Source: Microbacterium sp. 3J1 | GTDB lineage: Bacteria > Actinomycetota > Actinomycetes > Actinomycetales > Microbacteriaceae | Assembly: GCF_001049495.1 (NCBI RefSeq) | Contig: NZ_CDWI01000014.1 | Location: forward strand, 1-64,000 | Length of the DNA: 64,000 nucleotides | Direction: 5' to 3' | Shown: one piece after another, positions 38,333 through 48,678 of the stretch | Position numbering within the stretch: position 1 is the first letter of the stretch | Layout of the letters: the number at the start of each line of letters is the position of its first letter | The notes under the pieces: model-generated | What the model was told of the DNA's origin: nothing | Databases searched by the model: none | Seen by the model: the letters and a program-made list of their open reading frames with translations, nothing else | Position numbers and translations under genes: made by a program

Positions 38333-38800
38333 ATGCAGAACACCGCTCCCGACACACGAACGCGATACCGCGAACGGCTCGCGCCGAGCCTGTGGCTGCT
38401 GGTCACGGTGGCGCTGGCCGGGCCGATGGTGTCGCTGATCTTCGTGCCGATCGGATCGACGACCTTCGCGCTCATCGTGGGGGCGGCCGTCTCCGCGCTT
38501 CTCGTGCTCGGCGCGATCGCGGTCACGCCGGTCGTACGGATCGACGGAGATGTCCTCCGCGCGGGGCGCGCGCACATCGAGGTCCGCCACCTCGGCGAAC
38601 CGGTGGCTCTGATCGGCGAGGACGCCCGCAGCGCTCGCGGTCCGGCACTGCCCGCCCGGGGGTGGCACCTCATCCGCGGTGGGATCGACGGCGTGGTCGT
38701 CGTCCCGAACATCGACGCCGACGACCCCGTCGACACGTGGACGATCTCCACACGGACGCCCGATCGGCTCGCCGCCGCCATCCGCGCGGCGAAGGCCTGA
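38333..38800 (+). CDS. DUF3093 membrane protein, 155 aa
   Basis: The protein opens with RYRERLAPSLW and two membrane helices (about 17-65). A soluble domain with LRAGRAHIEVRHLGE and WTISTRTPDRLAAAI follows, as in DUF3093. Function unknown. GAGG lies four bases before the ATG. A GATAAT -10-like element at 38291-38296 lies inside dut. Longer in-frame starts would antisense dut and are rejected. Confidence 0.85.
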   Translation: MQNTAPDTRTRYRERLAPSLWLLVTVALAGPMVSLIFVPIGSTTFALIVGAAVSALLVLGAIAVTPVVRIDGDVLRAGRAHIEVRHLGEPVALIGEDARSARGPALPARGWHLIRGGIDGVVVVPNIDADDPVDTWTISTRTPDRLAAAIRAAKA

Positions 38801-38871
38801 TCCCGGAGGCCTTCCTTCAGCGGCCTCGCATTCCACACCTCTCCAGGCCTGCACTGCCCCGAAGACGACGA

Positions 38872-38901
38872 CGCGCCCCTGACCGGATGGTCGGGGGCGC
38901 G
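38872..38901. terminator. bidirectional hairpin between DUF3093 and DUF4193
   Basis: CGCGCCCCTGACC pairs with GGTCGGGGGCGCG with one wobble and a four-base loop, in the 122-bp convergent gap. Confidence 0.65.
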
Positions 38902-38922
38902 AGGTATGTCGGTCGGGTGCGC

Positions 38923-39216
38923 TCAGGCGGCGCACTCCTTGCAGATCGGGCCGGATGCGTCTTCGTGGTCGAGCTGCGAGCGGTGCTTCACGAGGAAGCA
39001 GCTCATGCAGGTGAACTCGTCCTGCTGCGCGGGCAGCACGACGACATCGAGCTCGAGGTCGGACAGGTCGGCACCGGGGAGGTCGAAGCTGGACGGGTTG
39101 TCCGCGTCCTCGTCTCCCGTGGAGCCGGAGTTCTTGTCCGGCACACGCTCCTTGAGGGCTTCGATCGACTCGGAGTCGTCTTCGCTCTTGCGGGGAGCGT
39201 CGTAGTCGGTTGCCAT
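38923..39216 (-). CDS. DUF4193 small zinc-ribbon-like protein, 97 aa
   Basis: The start MATDYDAPRK and SESIEALKERVPDK match DUF4193. The C-terminus carries two Cys pairs, CMSC and CKEC, likely binding zinc. The middle is acidic. Function unknown, conserved throughout actinobacteria and usually near dut and sepH as here. An earlier in-frame ATG (39237) is possible. Confidence 0.9.
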   Translation of the reverse strand: MATDYDAPRKSEDDSESIEALKERVPDKNSGSTGDEDADNPSSFDLPGADLSDLELDVVVLPAQQDEFTCMSCFLVKHRSQLDHEDASGPICKECAA

Positions 39217-39412
39217 GTGGTGAATCTCCACTTTCATGCGAGTGGGTGGTGCGCCGTCGGGGTAATCGGCGGCCATAGTTTGCACGACCGCAGAGCAATA
39301 AGCAAATGCCGACGGGCGCGACAGAGCAAACTCACGGCACGCCCAGGGTATTCCCGGGTCGACGGCGTGCTGCGTGACACCATGAACGCACACCCATCAG
39401 AGGGGCAATCGC

Positions 39413-40465
39413 ATGGAAAACGTCACCATCGTCGGCACCGAGGCAGGAGTCCTCGTACTCGCGACCGAGTCGGGCGAGCGGTTCTCGCTGCCCATCGACG
39501 ACGTGCTGCACCGCGAGATCCGCCGCGCCACGAGGCAGAGCGAGCCGAGCACGCAGCGACTCGCCGCGAGCCCCCGCGACATCCAGGCCCAGATCAGGGC
39601 GGGGCTGACTGCGCCCGAGGTGGCCGAGCTCCTCGGCATCACGGTCGAGGACGTCTCGCGGTTCGAAGGCCCCGTGCTCGCGGAGCGCGAGCACGTCATC
39701 GGTCAGGCTCTCGCGGTCCCCGTGCTCATCGGCAGCGAGGTCGAACCCGACGCCCAGCCGACGTTCGGCACCGCCATCCGCGCCAAGCTGTCGGAGGTCG
39801 AGGCCACCGCCGAGCGCTGGGCGAGCTGGAAGGAGGAGAGCGGCTGGATCATCAAGCTGGAGTTCTCCGCGAACGAGGTCGAGCATGACGCTCGCTGGAG
39901 CTTCGACCCACGACGCAGTGCGCTCTCGCCGCTCAATGCCGACGCCACACAGCTCTCCCGCCAGGGATCGCTCCCCGAGGGACTCATCCCCCGTCTCCGC
40001 GCGGTCGAGGCGGAGCGTCCCGCCTCGCCCTACAAGGATGAGAGCCGGTTCGACTCCGGCGCGTTCGGGCCCCGGCTCGTCGCGTCGAGTGACATTCCGC
40101 TCGACGACAGGCCCACTCCTGAGCGCTCTTCCTCGTCGGTGCAGGAGGCCGCCACCAAGCGCGCACCGGATGCGCCGACCACGAGCCCGGAGACGGCGGA
40201 CCTGCTCGAAGCGCTGCGTCGCCGCCGTGGCCAGCGTGAATCCGCTCCGGTGATCGCAAGCGACATCGATGATGCCGAGGCTGCGGACGAGCCGAACCCG
40301 ATCGCTCTGTTCGACGCCGCCTTCGAGCCCGAGGAGCCGGAACCCGAGGAGGAGCCGCGCCCCTCCGCACCCGAGCAGTCGACCGAGAACGGTGGACGCC
40401 GAAAGCGCCGCAACGCGATGCCCTCGTGGGATGAGATCGTGTTCGGCGCTCGCACCGACGAGTGA
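39413..40465 (+). CDS. sepH: septation protein SepH, 350 aa
   Basis: An N-terminal DUF3071 domain (1-170) contains a helix-turn-helix (RAGLTAPEVAELLGITVEDV) and SGWIIKLEFSANEVEHDARW. A long acidic, low-complexity C-terminal tail follows with a basic RRKRRNAMPSWDEIVFG end. In Streptomyces SepH binds FtsZ and promotes assembly at division septa. A GAGGGG ribosome site precedes the ATG. Confidence 0.92.
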   Translation: MENVTIVGTEAGVLVLATESGERFSLPIDDVLHREIRRATRQSEPSTQRLAASPRDIQAQIRAGLTAPEVAELLGITVEDVSRFEGPVLAEREHVIGQALAVPVLIGSEVEPDAQPTFGTAIRAKLSEVEATAERWASWKEESGWIIKLEFSANEVEHDARWSFDPRRSALSPLNADATQLSRQGSLPEGLIPRLRAVEAERPASPYKDESRFDSGAFGPRLVASSDIPLDDRPTPERSSSSVQEAATKRAPDAPTTSPETADLLEALRRRRGQRESAPVIASDIDDAEAADEPNPIALFDAAFEPEEPEPEEEPRPSAPEQSTENGGRRKRRNAMPSWDEIVFGARTDE

Positions 40466-40504
40466 CCGCCGCCACCCGGACGTCCTGAAGAGGACGCTGA
40501 CGAC

Positions 40505-41626
40505 TCAGCGGGCGAAGGCGCCGAGCCGCAGAAGCGGCACCTGACGCTCCTCTGCGGTGAGCCCGCCATGCTGCCCGACCATGCCTCGGTTGCGCTGATC
40601 CGGCGCCGTACCGTCGTAGACGGCGCCGTTGCCCCGTGCGACCACCAGGACGTCGCCGATGCGCGACGCCGCCGCGTCTGTGACGGACGGGCCGAAGAGA
40701 CCGGCGTCCGTCGCCTCCTGCCGGGTGCCCACCTCGGCCAGTCCCTCCAGGTCGCTGCGCCACCGGGTCGCGAGCTCATCGGCGTCGGCGTCGGGTTCGA
40801 CGTACACATGAAGCATCCGCGGCTCGCCGCCCAGATGGCGCACGCCGACGAGATGCTCGGCCTCGAGCACGACCTGCCGGTGCGCCGGCACGTCGACCAT
40901 GCCGTGATCGGACGTGACGACGACCCCGACTCCGCTCGGAACACGCGGTGACATCGCCGCGTCGACCTCTTCGAGTGCGGCGATCCACTGCGGCGAGTCC
41001 ACACCGTACCGGTGTCCGGCCTTGTCCACCTCAGGCAGGTAGCAGTAGACCACCGAGCCCGGGTGACGTTCGGCGAGCTCGTATGCGACCTCCACCCGAG
41101 CCGCGGGCGTCGCCGCGGCCACGAAGTCGGCGCCGCGGAGCGTCGCACGCGTGAATCCGCTGCCCGCGTATGCCGCGACCCCGACCGCGAACGCACGCCT
41201 TCCCTCCTGCACCGCACGTTCGAACATCGTCGTCGCGGGCTGCCACGTGAGCGGATCCAGACCCTCGGACTCCCACCCGGTGAGCTGATTCACGAGGACA
41301 TCCCTCGACCGGTCGAGCACGCGGTATCCCACGAGTCCATGCTCCCCGGGCCAGACGCCGGTCAGGATGCTGGTCAGCGCGGCGGCGGTCGTCGAGGGGA
41401 AGACCGAGGTCGCGACATCCTTCTTCGCCATACCGGCGGTGAGAGTCCTCGCATGTCCTGCGTGCTGACGCAGACTTATCGCGCCGAGCCCGTCGATGAG
41501 CACGAGCACGACGGACTCCGCTCTCGGAAGATGCGCGGATTCGCCGCGCAGAGCCGCGAACAGGTCGTCCGCCACCCCGACGACGCTCCGGGCCGAGAGC
41601 GACTCGGACGGTAGCATGAGGGACAT
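40505..41626 (-). CDS. alkaline phosphatase superfamily phosphodiesterase, 373 aa
   Basis: Metal-site motifs of nucleotide pyrophosphatase/phosphodiesterases are present: LVLIDGLG near residue 42, nucleophile Thr in FPSTTAAALTSILTG, YLPEVDKAGHRYG and VVTSDHGMVDVP. No signal peptide or membrane helix, so cytoplasmic. Substrate unknown. It is divergent from parC by 38 bases; CAGACT seven bases before the ATG could be its -10 element. Confidence 0.87.
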   Translation of the reverse strand: MSLMLPSESLSARSVVGVADDLFAALRGESAHLPRAESVVLVLIDGLGAISLRQHAGHARTLTAGMAKKDVATSVFPSTTAAALTSILTGVWPGEHGLVGYRVLDRSRDVLVNQLTGWESEGLDPLTWQPATTMFERAVQEGRRAFAVGVAAYAGSGFTRATLRGADFVAAATPAARVEVAYELAERHPGSVVYCYLPEVDKAGHRYGVDSPQWIAALEEVDAAMSPRVPSGVGVVVTSDHGMVDVPAHRQVVLEAEHLVGVRHLGGEPRMLHVYVEPDADADELATRWRSDLEGLAEVGTRQEATDAGLFGPSVTDAAASRIGDVLVVARGNGAVYDGTAPDQRNRGMVGQHGGLTAEERQVPLLRLGAFAR

Positions 41627-41664
41627 CCGAGCCAGTCTGACACAGGCTCCCGCACGCCCTCAGG

Positions 41665-44118
41665 ATGCCCATGCCGAAAACCCCGCCGCCCGAGCTCGTC
41701 CCGGAGAGAATCCAGGACATCGACCTCGAGAGCGAGATGCAGGGCTCGTTCCTCGAGTACGCGTACTCGGTCATCTACTCCCGTGCGCTGCCGGACGCCC
41801 GTGACGGACTCAAGCCCGTCCAACGGCGCATCCTCTACCAGATGGCCGAGATGGGACTGCGCCCCGAACGCGGGCACGTCAAGAGCGCGCGCGTCGTCGG
41901 CGAGGTGATGGGAAAGCTCCACCCGCACGGTGACTCCGCCATCTACGACGCCCTCGTGCGGCTCGCTCAGGACTTCGCCCTCCGCGTTCCGCTCGTCGAC
42001 GGCCACGGCAACTTCGGCTCCCTCGACGACGGTCCCGCCGCCGCACGGTACACCGAGGCGCGCCTCGCAGCGCCGGCCATGGCGCTGACCGAGAACCTCG
42101 ACGAGGACGTCGTCGACTTCGTGCCGAACTACGACGGGCAGTTCCAGCAGCCGGCCGTGCTCCCTGCGGCCTTCCCGAACCTCCTCGTCAACGGCGCGAG
42201 CGGCATCGCCGTCGGCATGGCGACGAACATGGCCCCGCACAACCTCATCGAGGTCGTCGCGGCCGCGACTCATCTGCTCGAGAACCCTGATGCCACGACG
42301 GAAGAGCTCATGGAGTTCGTTCCGGGTCCGGACTTCCCGTCGGGCGGCATCCTCATGGGTCTCGACGGCGTCAAGGACGCCTACACGAACGGCCGTGGTG
42401 CTCTGAAGGTGCGCGGCAAGGTCTCCGTGGAGCCCCTCGGTCCTCGGCGCACCGGCATCATCGTGTCCGAGCTCCCCTACATGGTCGGCCCCGAGCGTCT
42501 GATCGAGAAGATCCGCGACGCCGTGCAGGCGAAGAAGCTGCAGGGCATCAGCGACGTCACCGACCTCACCGACCGCAACCACGGCCTGCGGGTCGCCATC
42601 GGGATCAAGACGGGCTTCGACCCGAACGCGGTGCTCGAACAGCTCTACCGACTGACCCCGCTCGAGGACTCCTTCAGCATCAACAACGTCGCGCTCGTCG
42701 ACGGACAGCCGCGCACTCTGGGCCTCAAGGAGATGCTCAGCGTCTACGTGGCGCACCGCCTCGAGGTCATCACCCGCCGCAGCCGGTACCGCCTCGCCCG
42801 CCGGGAGGAGCGCCTCCACCTCGTCGAGGGTCTGCTCATCGCGATCCTCGACATCGACGAGGTGATCCAGGTCATCCGCTCGTCCGACGACTCTGAACAG
42901 GCTCGCACACGCCTGCGATCGGTCTTCGACCTCAGTGAGCTGCAGGCGGAGTACATCCTCGAGCTGCGTCTGCGCCGGCTGACGAAGTTCTCGCGCATCG
43001 AGCTCGAGTCGGAGCGCGATGCCCTCCTCGCCGAGATCTCGGCCCTGACCGAGCTGCTGGGCAGCGACGTGCTCCTCCGCGCAGCCGTCGCCCGGGAGCT
43101 GGATGCTGCGGCCGACGCATACGGAACTCCGCGCCGCACCCTGCTGATGAACGCCGCGCCTCCCAAGCCCCGCGCGACCAAGGGCGCCGTCGATCTCCAG
43201 ATCGCCGACGCTCCGACGGTCCTCGTGCTGTCGACGACGGGCCGCGCCGTCCGCGTCGACCTCGGCGAGGGTCAGGAGCTCGCTGTGCCCGCTCGGCGGA
43301 GCAAGCACGACGCCATCCTCGCCACCGCCCGCACGACGGTGCGCTCCGACATCGGCGCCCTCACCAGCGAGGGACGAGTCCTGCGGTTCTCCCCCGTCGA
43401 CCTGCCCTCGGTTCCCGCGACCTCGGTGCAGCTCGCCGCGGGCACCCCGCTGCGCGACTATCTGGGCATCACCACCCGGGGAGAGCGCATCCTCGGCTTC
43501 GTGCGCTTCGACAGCGACACCCCGATCGCCCTCGGCACCGCCCAGGGCACGGTCAAGCGCATCGTCCCCCGCACGTTGCCCGTGCGCCCCGACCTCGAGG
43601 TCATCGGCATGAAGCCCGGTGACACGGTCGTCGGCGCGATGGAGGCGCCGGACGACGCTGATCTGGTCTTCGTGACCACCGACGCCCAGCTGCTGCGATT
43701 CAGCGCGTCCGCGGTCCGCCCGCAGGGTGCGCCCGCCGGCGGCATGGCGGGCGTCAAGCTCGGCTCGGGGGCCGCAGTGCTGTTCTTCGGCGCAGTGGGC
43801 GCCGGCGCCGGCGGTGAGGCCGTCGTCGCCACGGTGTCGGGCGGCGAGAGCGTCCTTCCCGGAACCGACCCCGGACGCGCGAAGGTCTCGGTCTTCGCCG
43901 AGTATCCCGCCAAGGGACGCGGAACCGGAGGCGTCCGCGCCCACGCGTTCCTCAAGGGCGAGGATCGGCTGACGGTGGCCTGGGTCGGCCCCGGTCCCGC
44001 GCAGGCCGTGGACCCCACCGGTGCCGTGCGCAAGCTCCCCGAGACGGGGGCACGGCGCGATGCATCCGGTCAGCCGATCGACGGCGTGATCGGCAGCATC
44101 GGCCGCACGCTGGTCTGA
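41665..44118 (+). CDS. parC: DNA topoisomerase IV subunit A, 817 aa
   Basis: Type IIA topoisomerase cutting subunit: the active-site Tyr129 lies in [10 protein letters not shown], and the quinolone-sensing helix is [13 protein letters not shown] with Ser91 and Asp95. A C-terminal beta-pinwheel begins near 510. The GyrA box is absent, which supports topoisomerase IV over gyrase; actinobacterial databases sometimes label it GyrA. The subunit B gene lies 1 kb away on the opposite strand. Confidence 0.92.
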   Translation: MPMPKTPPPELVPERIQDIDLESEMQGSFLEYAYSVIYSRALPDARDGLKPVQRRILYQMAEMGLRPERGHVKSARVVGEVMGKLHPHGDSAIYDALVRLAQDFALRVPLVDGHGNFGSLDDGPAAARYTEARLAAPAMALTENLDEDVVDFVPNYDGQFQQPAVLPAAFPNLLVNGASGIAVGMATNMAPHNLIEVVAAATHLLENPDATTEELMEFVPGPDFPSGGILMGLDGVKDAYTNGRGALKVRGKVSVEPLGPRRTGIIVSELPYMVGPERLIEKIRDAVQAKKLQGISDVTDLTDRNHGLRVAIGIKTGFDPNAVLEQLYRLTPLEDSFSINNVALVDGQPRTLGLKEMLSVYVAHRLEVITRRSRYRLARREERLHLVEGLLIAILDIDEVIQVIRSSDDSEQARTRLRSVFDLSELQAEYILELRLRRLTKFSRIELESERDALLAEISALTELLGSDVLLRAAVARELDAAADAYGTPRRTLLMNAAPPKPRATKGAVDLQIADAPTVLVLSTTGRAVRVDLGEGQELAVPARRSKHDAILATARTTVRSDIGALTSEGRVLRFSPVDLPSVPATSVQLAAGTPLRDYLGITTRGERILGFVRFDSDTPIALGTAQGTVKRIVPRTLPVRPDLEVIGMKPGDTVVGAMEAPDDADLVFVTTDAQLLRFSASAVRPQGAPAGGMAGVKLGSGAAVLFFGAVGAGAGGEAVVATVSGGESVLPGTDPGRAKVSVFAEYPAKGRGTGGVRAHAFLKGEDRLTVAWVGPGPAQAVDPTGAVRKLPETGARRDASGQPIDGVIGSIGRTLV

Positions 44119-44136
44119 GGCAGCAGGAGCGCGGCG

Positions 44137-45045
44137 TCAGTCCGGCGCGGCGTCTTCCCCCAGCCGAGCCAGGCCCTCGTCGATGACCCCCGCCAGCAGG
44201 CGAGCGTAGGCACCGGTCGGGTCGAGGTCGGGGTCGAACACGGTGATCGCCGCGCCCCACGCCCGCGGCGCGAGCTCTCGGAGCAGACCGACCAGCTCCC
44301 CGGGCGCGAGGCCCCCGGGATCCGGGCTGTCGACGGCCGGCATGTGCTCGGGGTCCAACACGTCCACGTCCACCTGCAGCCAGAACCCGCGGCTCAACCC
44401 CGGTGCGGCGAGTACTCGTTCGGCCACAGCCGAGGCACCGTGCGAGATGACCTGATCGGCGGGCACGGTCACCGCGATCCGCGCCAGGACCTCTGCGAGC
44501 TCCGCATCGTCCTTCCGGCACCCGATGTGCGCCGTGGCCGCTGCGTCGAAGTAGGGACCGAGTCCGTCGATATCGGCGATCTCGGACACGTGCTCGCCGA
44601 TGGCCGCGGCGAGGTCCTCCCCCGCCAGGGATCCGAACGCGGCGCTGTTCCCGGGGTGGCGGAAGTCGGTATGCCCGTCGATGTGCACGAGGCCCGCGCC
44701 TCCCGTCGTCCGGGAGGCCAGCCCCGCTGCGACGATCAGGCTGCAGTCCCCTCCCAGCACGAGCGGCGCGTGACCGCCACCCCGCAGGGCCACGAGTCTG
44801 CTCGCTAGACGTCGCGCGTGGTCGATGATCGCACCCTGGTTGCGCAGCGCCCGCTCTCCGCGTCCGGGGTCGTCGACGTAGCGACCCGGGAGGATCGCAC
44901 CACCGTCGATCGCGCCACGCGCGCTCAGCGCGGCATGGAGTCCCGCCTCGCGCAGGGCCTCCGGCGCCTTCGACGTGCCGGGAACGGCACCGGGCACGGG
45001 CGGCCGCAGACCGAGATTCGACGGAGCGGAGACGATCGCGATCAT
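44137..45045 (-). CDS. arginase/agmatinase-family hydrolase, 302 aa
   Basis: Binuclear manganese-site motifs are intact: LVLGGDCSL, LVHIDGHTDFRHPG and VDVDVLDPEHMPAVDSPDPGG. Members hydrolyse arginine, agmatine, formiminoglutamate or guanidino acids; the sequence does not decide. It is inserted between the topoisomerase IV genes. GATGAT six bases before the ATG may be a leaderless -10 element. Confidence 0.88.
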   Translation of the reverse strand: MIAIVSAPSNLGLRPPVPGAVPGTSKAPEALREAGLHAALSARGAIDGGAILPGRYVDDPGRGERALRNQGAIIDHARRLASRLVALRGGGHAPLVLGGDCSLIVAAGLASRTTGGAGLVHIDGHTDFRHPGNSAAFGSLAGEDLAAAIGEHVSEIADIDGLGPYFDAAATAHIGCRKDDAELAEVLARIAVTVPADQVISHGASAVAERVLAAPGLSRGFWLQVDVDVLDPEHMPAVDSPDPGGLAPGELVGLLRELAPRAWGAAITVFDPDLDPTGAYARLLAGVIDEGLARLGEDAAPD

Positions 45046-45070
45046 GCTCTCATCATCCCGCGTGCGCCGT

Positions 45071-47152
45071 TCAGGCGTCGATCGACTCCCGCGAGAGGCG
45101 ACCCGAGGAGTCGATGATGAATTCGCGACGGGGAGCCACCTCGTTGCCCATCAGCAGCTCGAAGACGCGCCCTGCGGCCTCGGCGTCCTCCATGCGCACC
45201 CGGCGCAGCAGCCGCCCGCCGCGGTCCATGGTCGTCGTCGCCAACTGCTCGGCATCCATCTCGCCCAGCCCCTTGTAGCGCTGGATCGGCTCGTGCCACT
45301 TCTTGCCGGCCTTGCGCAGCTTCGTCAGCAGCGCGTGCATCTCCTGCTCGCTGTACGTGTAGATCGTCTCGTTGGGCTTGGAGCCCGGGTTCATCACGAT
45401 CACTCGATGCAGCGGCGGGACGGCCGCGAACACGCGACCGTGCTCGATCAGCGGCCTCATGTAGCGGTAGAACAGCGTGAGCAGCAGGGTGCGGATGTGA
45501 GCGCCGTCGACGTCGGCGTCGCTCATCAGGATCACCTTGCCGTAGCGGGCCGCATCGATGTCGAAGCTGCGTCCCGATCCGGCGCCGATGACCTGGATGA
45601 TCGAGGCGCATTCGGCGTTCGAGAGCATGTCGCCCACGGACGCCTTCTGCACGTTGAGGATCTTCCCCCGGATCGGCAGCAGCGCCTGGAACTCGCTGTT
45701 GCGCGCGTTCTTCGCCGTTCCCAGAGCCGAGTCGCCCTCGACGATGAAGAGCTCGCTGCGCTCGACCTCGTTCGTGCGGCAGTCGACGAGCTTCGTCGGC
45801 AGCGTCGACGACTCGAGTGCGTTCTTGCGCCGCTGAGTCTCCTTGTGCGCGCGGGCCGACACCCGCGCCTTCATCTCGGCGACGACCTTGTCGAGCAGCT
45901 GGGTCGCCTGGCTCTTGTCGTCCCGCTTGGTCGAGCTGAACCGGGCGGCGAGATCCTTGCGGAGGACCTGTGCGACGATCTGCCGTACCGCCGGAGTGCC
46001 GAGCACCTCCTTGGTCTGCCCCTCGAACTGGGGCTCGGGGACGTTCACGGTGAGCACGGCGGTGAGCCCCGCGAGCACGTCGTCCTTCTCGAGCTTGTCG
46101 TTCGCGCCGACCTTCAGCCGACGGGCGTTCTGATCGACCTGCGCGCGCAGAACCTTGAGGAGCTCCTGCTCGAAGCCCTGCTGGTGGGTGCCGCCCTTGG
46201 GAGTCGCGATGATGTTCACGAACGAGCGCGTGAGGGTGTCGTACCCCGTGCCCCATCGCATGGCGATGTCGACGGCGCACACGCGCTCGACCTCGGTGGC
46301 GACCATGTGGCCGTCCGCCTGCAGAACGGGGACCGTCTCCTTGAAGGTGCCCTCGCCCTGGATCCGCCAGGTGTCCGTCACGGGAGCGTCGATGGCGAGG
46401 TACTCGACGAACTCCGAGATGCCGCCCTGGTAGTGGTACGAGGTCTCGTTGTTCTCGTCCGCCCGCTCGTCGCGGACGACGATCTCGAGTCCGGGGACGA
46501 GGAACGCGGTCTGACGGGCGCGTGTCTCGAGGTCTGCGAGCTGGAAGGCGGCATCCTTCGTGAAGATCTGCCGGTCCGCCCAGTAGCGGATGCGGGTTCC
46601 GGTCACTCCGCGCGGCGCCTTGCCGACGATCCGCAGCTCGCTCTTGTCCTCGAAGGGCGTGAACGGCGCATCAGGGCGCTTGTCGCCCTTATCGGCGAAC
46701 AGCCCCGGTTCTCCGCGGTGGAAGGACATCGCGTAGGTCTTGCCGCCGCGATCGACCTCGACATCGAGACGCTCCGAGAGCGCGTTGACGACCGAGGCGC
46801 CCACGCCGTGCAGACCGCCGGATGCCGCATACGAGCCGCCGCCGAACTTTCCGCCGGCGTGGAGTTTGGTGAAGACCACCTCGACGCCTGTCAGCCCCGT
46901 GCGCGGCTCGACGTCGACCGGGATGCCACGACCGCTGTCGTGCACCTCGACGCTGCCGTCCGCGTGCAGGATGGTGACGATCTTCGAGCCGTTGCCCGCG
47001 ACGGCCTCGTCGACGGCGTTGTCGATGATCTCCCAGAGGCAGTGCATCAGGCCCGGCGATCCGTTCGAGCCGATGTACATACCGGGACGCTTGCGGACGG
47101 CCTCGAGCCCTTCGAGCACCTGGAGATGATGGGCGGAATACTCGGCGGTCAC
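45071..47152 (-). CDS. parE: DNA topoisomerase IV subunit B, 693 aa
   Basis: GHKL ATPase: EAVRKRPGMYIGS, EIIDNAVDEAVAG, DSGRGIPVD, LHGVGASVVNAL. TOPRIM: LFIVEGDSALG and LMSDADVDGAHIRTLLL. The C-terminal QRYKGLGEMDAEQL is conserved. It energises strand passage with ParC. The GTG at 47152 has GGAG four bases upstream and a TAGACT -10 element eight bases upstream, so the leader is almost absent. Confidence 0.95.
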   Translation of the reverse strand: MTAEYSAHHLQVLEGLEAVRKRPGMYIGSNGSPGLMHCLWEIIDNAVDEAVAGNGSKIVTILHADGSVEVHDSGRGIPVDVEPRTGLTGVEVVFTKLHAGGKFGGGSYAASGGLHGVGASVVNALSERLDVEVDRGGKTYAMSFHRGEPGLFADKGDKRPDAPFTPFEDKSELRIVGKAPRGVTGTRIRYWADRQIFTKDAAFQLADLETRARQTAFLVPGLEIVVRDERADENNETSYHYQGGISEFVEYLAIDAPVTDTWRIQGEGTFKETVPVLQADGHMVATEVERVCAVDIAMRWGTGYDTLTRSFVNIIATPKGGTHQQGFEQELLKVLRAQVDQNARRLKVGANDKLEKDDVLAGLTAVLTVNVPEPQFEGQTKEVLGTPAVRQIVAQVLRKDLAARFSSTKRDDKSQATQLLDKVVAEMKARVSARAHKETQRRKNALESSTLPTKLVDCRTNEVERSELFIVEGDSALGTAKNARNSEFQALLPIRGKILNVQKASVGDMLSNAECASIIQVIGAGSGRSFDIDAARYGKVILMSDADVDGAHIRTLLLTLFYRYMRPLIEHGRVFAAVPPLHRVIVMNPGSKPNETIYTYSEQEMHALLTKLRKAGKKWHEPIQRYKGLGEMDAEQLATTTMDRGGRLLRRVRMEDAEAAGRVFELLMGNEVAPRREFIIDSSGRLSRESIDA

Positions 47153-47334
47153 AATCTCCGAGTCTATTCGCGGTGTGGGCCCATGCCCCGCAGACACTCC
47201 CCGCGGGGACGTCGCTCGCCGGTGGAGTGTACGCGCTGAGCGAAACACGCCGCAAGACGGGCATCACCACACCTGCCGCGTGGTTGTATTGAACACGCCT
47301 AACCAGCGAACCCGACACTCAAGGAGGCACCGAG

Positions 47335-47547
47335 ATGAACGCAACGACCGAACGTGAGACCTCCGCCGTCGAGTTCCGCCTGACCGCCATGGATCGCTGT
47401 GATTCGTGTGGCGCTCAGGCCTACATCGCGGCCGAGGTCAACGGCTCCGAACTTCTCTTCTGCGCCCACCACGGACGCAAGTACGAGGAGAAGCTGCGCA
47501 GCATCGCCACGAGTTGGCACGACGAGACCTCGCGTCTCATCGACTGA
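47335..47547 (+). CDS. DUF7455 small protein, 70 aa
   Basis: A short cytoplasmic protein with MDRCDSCGAQAY and LLFCAHHGRKYEEKL, a CxxC plus CxxH set that likely binds zinc. Highly conserved beside topoisomerase or sigma-factor genes in actinobacteria, function unknown. AAGGAGG precedes the ATG. Confidence 0.88.
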   Translation: MNATTERETSAVEFRLTAMDRCDSCGAQAYIAAEVNGSELLFCAHHGRKYEEKLRSIATSWHDETSRLID

Positions 47548-47572
47548 GTGGCGCGGCACGCCAGCCGTCCTC

Positions 47573-47597
47573 GGAGCCCGTCGATTCGACGGGCTCC
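47573..47597 (+). terminator. intrinsic terminator after the DUF7455 gene
   Basis: An 11-bp stem GGAGCCCGTCG/CGACGGGCTCC with a three-base loop is followed by TTCTGCTT. Confidence 0.75.
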
Positions 47598-47637
47598 TTC
47601 TGCTTCCGCCCGCTCCCGGTGCCCCGTTCGCCGCGTC

Positions 47638-48678
47638 TCAGTCGACGATGACGCGACGCACGCGCGCCGTGAGCCGGGTGAGGATCTCCTCGCCGACCGT
47701 GTCGATCCGCTCCGCGAGTGTCGTCGCGCTGGATTCTCCGTGGTCTCCGCCGCCGAACACCCGGACGGGGTCGCCGACGGCCATCCCGGGCCACCCGGCG
47801 ACGACCGAGGTCACGTCGCCCATGCGGATCAGGTCGCGGCGACCTCCGGGAGTCCCCACGGTCATCCCGGCGAGCGTCGACGGAAGACCGTCGAAGGAAC
47901 CGAGGGCGAGGGTGGCCTCATCGCCGTGGACGGCCGTGACCGTCGCGACGAGCTCCGCCACCGGGGCGATGCCCTCCAGCTCCGGCCCCTCGGCCGAGCG
48001 GATGCCGTAGCAGAAGGCACCGATACGAGAGACGGACCCCCGGAGCTCCGGCCGCCACCAGGACGCGGCGGATGCCGTCAGATGCAGCGCCTCGGGGACC
48101 CGCCCCGTCGTGCCGGAGCGTTCCACCGCATCCATGAACACGCGCCGCGCGTCGTCGTCCTCCGCGTCGCTCGCCTCGGCGAGATGGCTCCAGATCCCCA
48201 CGAGCTCGACCGCTCCGTCGGCTTCCGCCGCTCGGACGACCGTGAGCGCCTCGTCCCATTCCTCGGGCAGCAGGCCGTTGCGATGAAGGCCGGTGTCGAT
48301 CTTCAGATGGATCCGCGCTCGAGCACCTCGTGCCCGCGCGCGAGCGACGATGCGTGCGAGATACTCCGCAGAACCGACCCCGAGGTCCACATCGTGGCGC
48401 AGTGCCGCATCGATCTCGTCGTCCGTCGACGTGACCCAGGCGAAGATCCGACCGTGGCCGCCGAGGATGCGGCGGATCTCGACACCGCTGCGGACGTCGT
48501 AGGATCCGAACCAGCCGATCCCGGCCGCGACGCCGGTCTCGACGGCCCAGGTCAGGCCGTGACCGTACGCGTCGTCCTTCAGCACCATCATGAGCTCGGA
48601 GGGGGCGATGCGGTCCCGGACCGCGGCGATGTTCCAGGCGAGGCGGCGCGACGAGAGGCGCAGCTCGGGCCGGCTCAT
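47638..48678 (-). CDS. alanine racemase barrel subunit lacking the catalytic tyrosine, 346 aa
   Basis: The N-terminal PLP barrel is complete: PLP lysine K34 in LKDDAYGHG, R133 in DTGLHRNG, H165 in IWSHLAEASD and R218 in SRIGAFCYGI, matching K39, R136, H166 and R219 of Geobacillus Alr. The C-terminal domain is present but degenerate. Where the family has VSYGxTY with the catalytic tyrosine and GRxxMD, this protein has HGDEATLALGSFDG and RMGDVTSVV. The ATG at 48678 overlaps the upstream partner's stop (ATGA), and that partner carries exactly the missing residues. On its own it should racemise poorly if at all. I infer that it is the lysine-donating half of a heterodimer. Confidence 0.85.
   Translation of the reverse strand: MSRPELRLSSRRLAWNIAAVRDRIAPSELMMVLKDDAYGHGLTWAVETGVAAGIGWFGSYDVRSGVEIRRILGGHGRIFAWVTSTDDEIDAALRHDVDLGVGSAEYLARIVARARARGARARIHLKIDTGLHRNGLLPEEWDEALTVVRAAEADGAVELVGIWSHLAEASDAEDDDARRVFMDAVERSGTTGRVPEALHLTASAASWWRPELRGSVSRIGAFCYGIRSAEGPELEGIAPVAELVATVTAVHGDEATLALGSFDGLPSTLAGMTVGTPGGRRDLIRMGDVTSVVAGWPGMAVGDPVRVFGGGDHGESSATTLAERIDTVGEEILTRLTARVRRVIVD

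Noticed and set aside
41476..43944. Open frame of about 820 codons on the minus strand
   Set aside because: Antisense to parC, which has all catalytic motifs.
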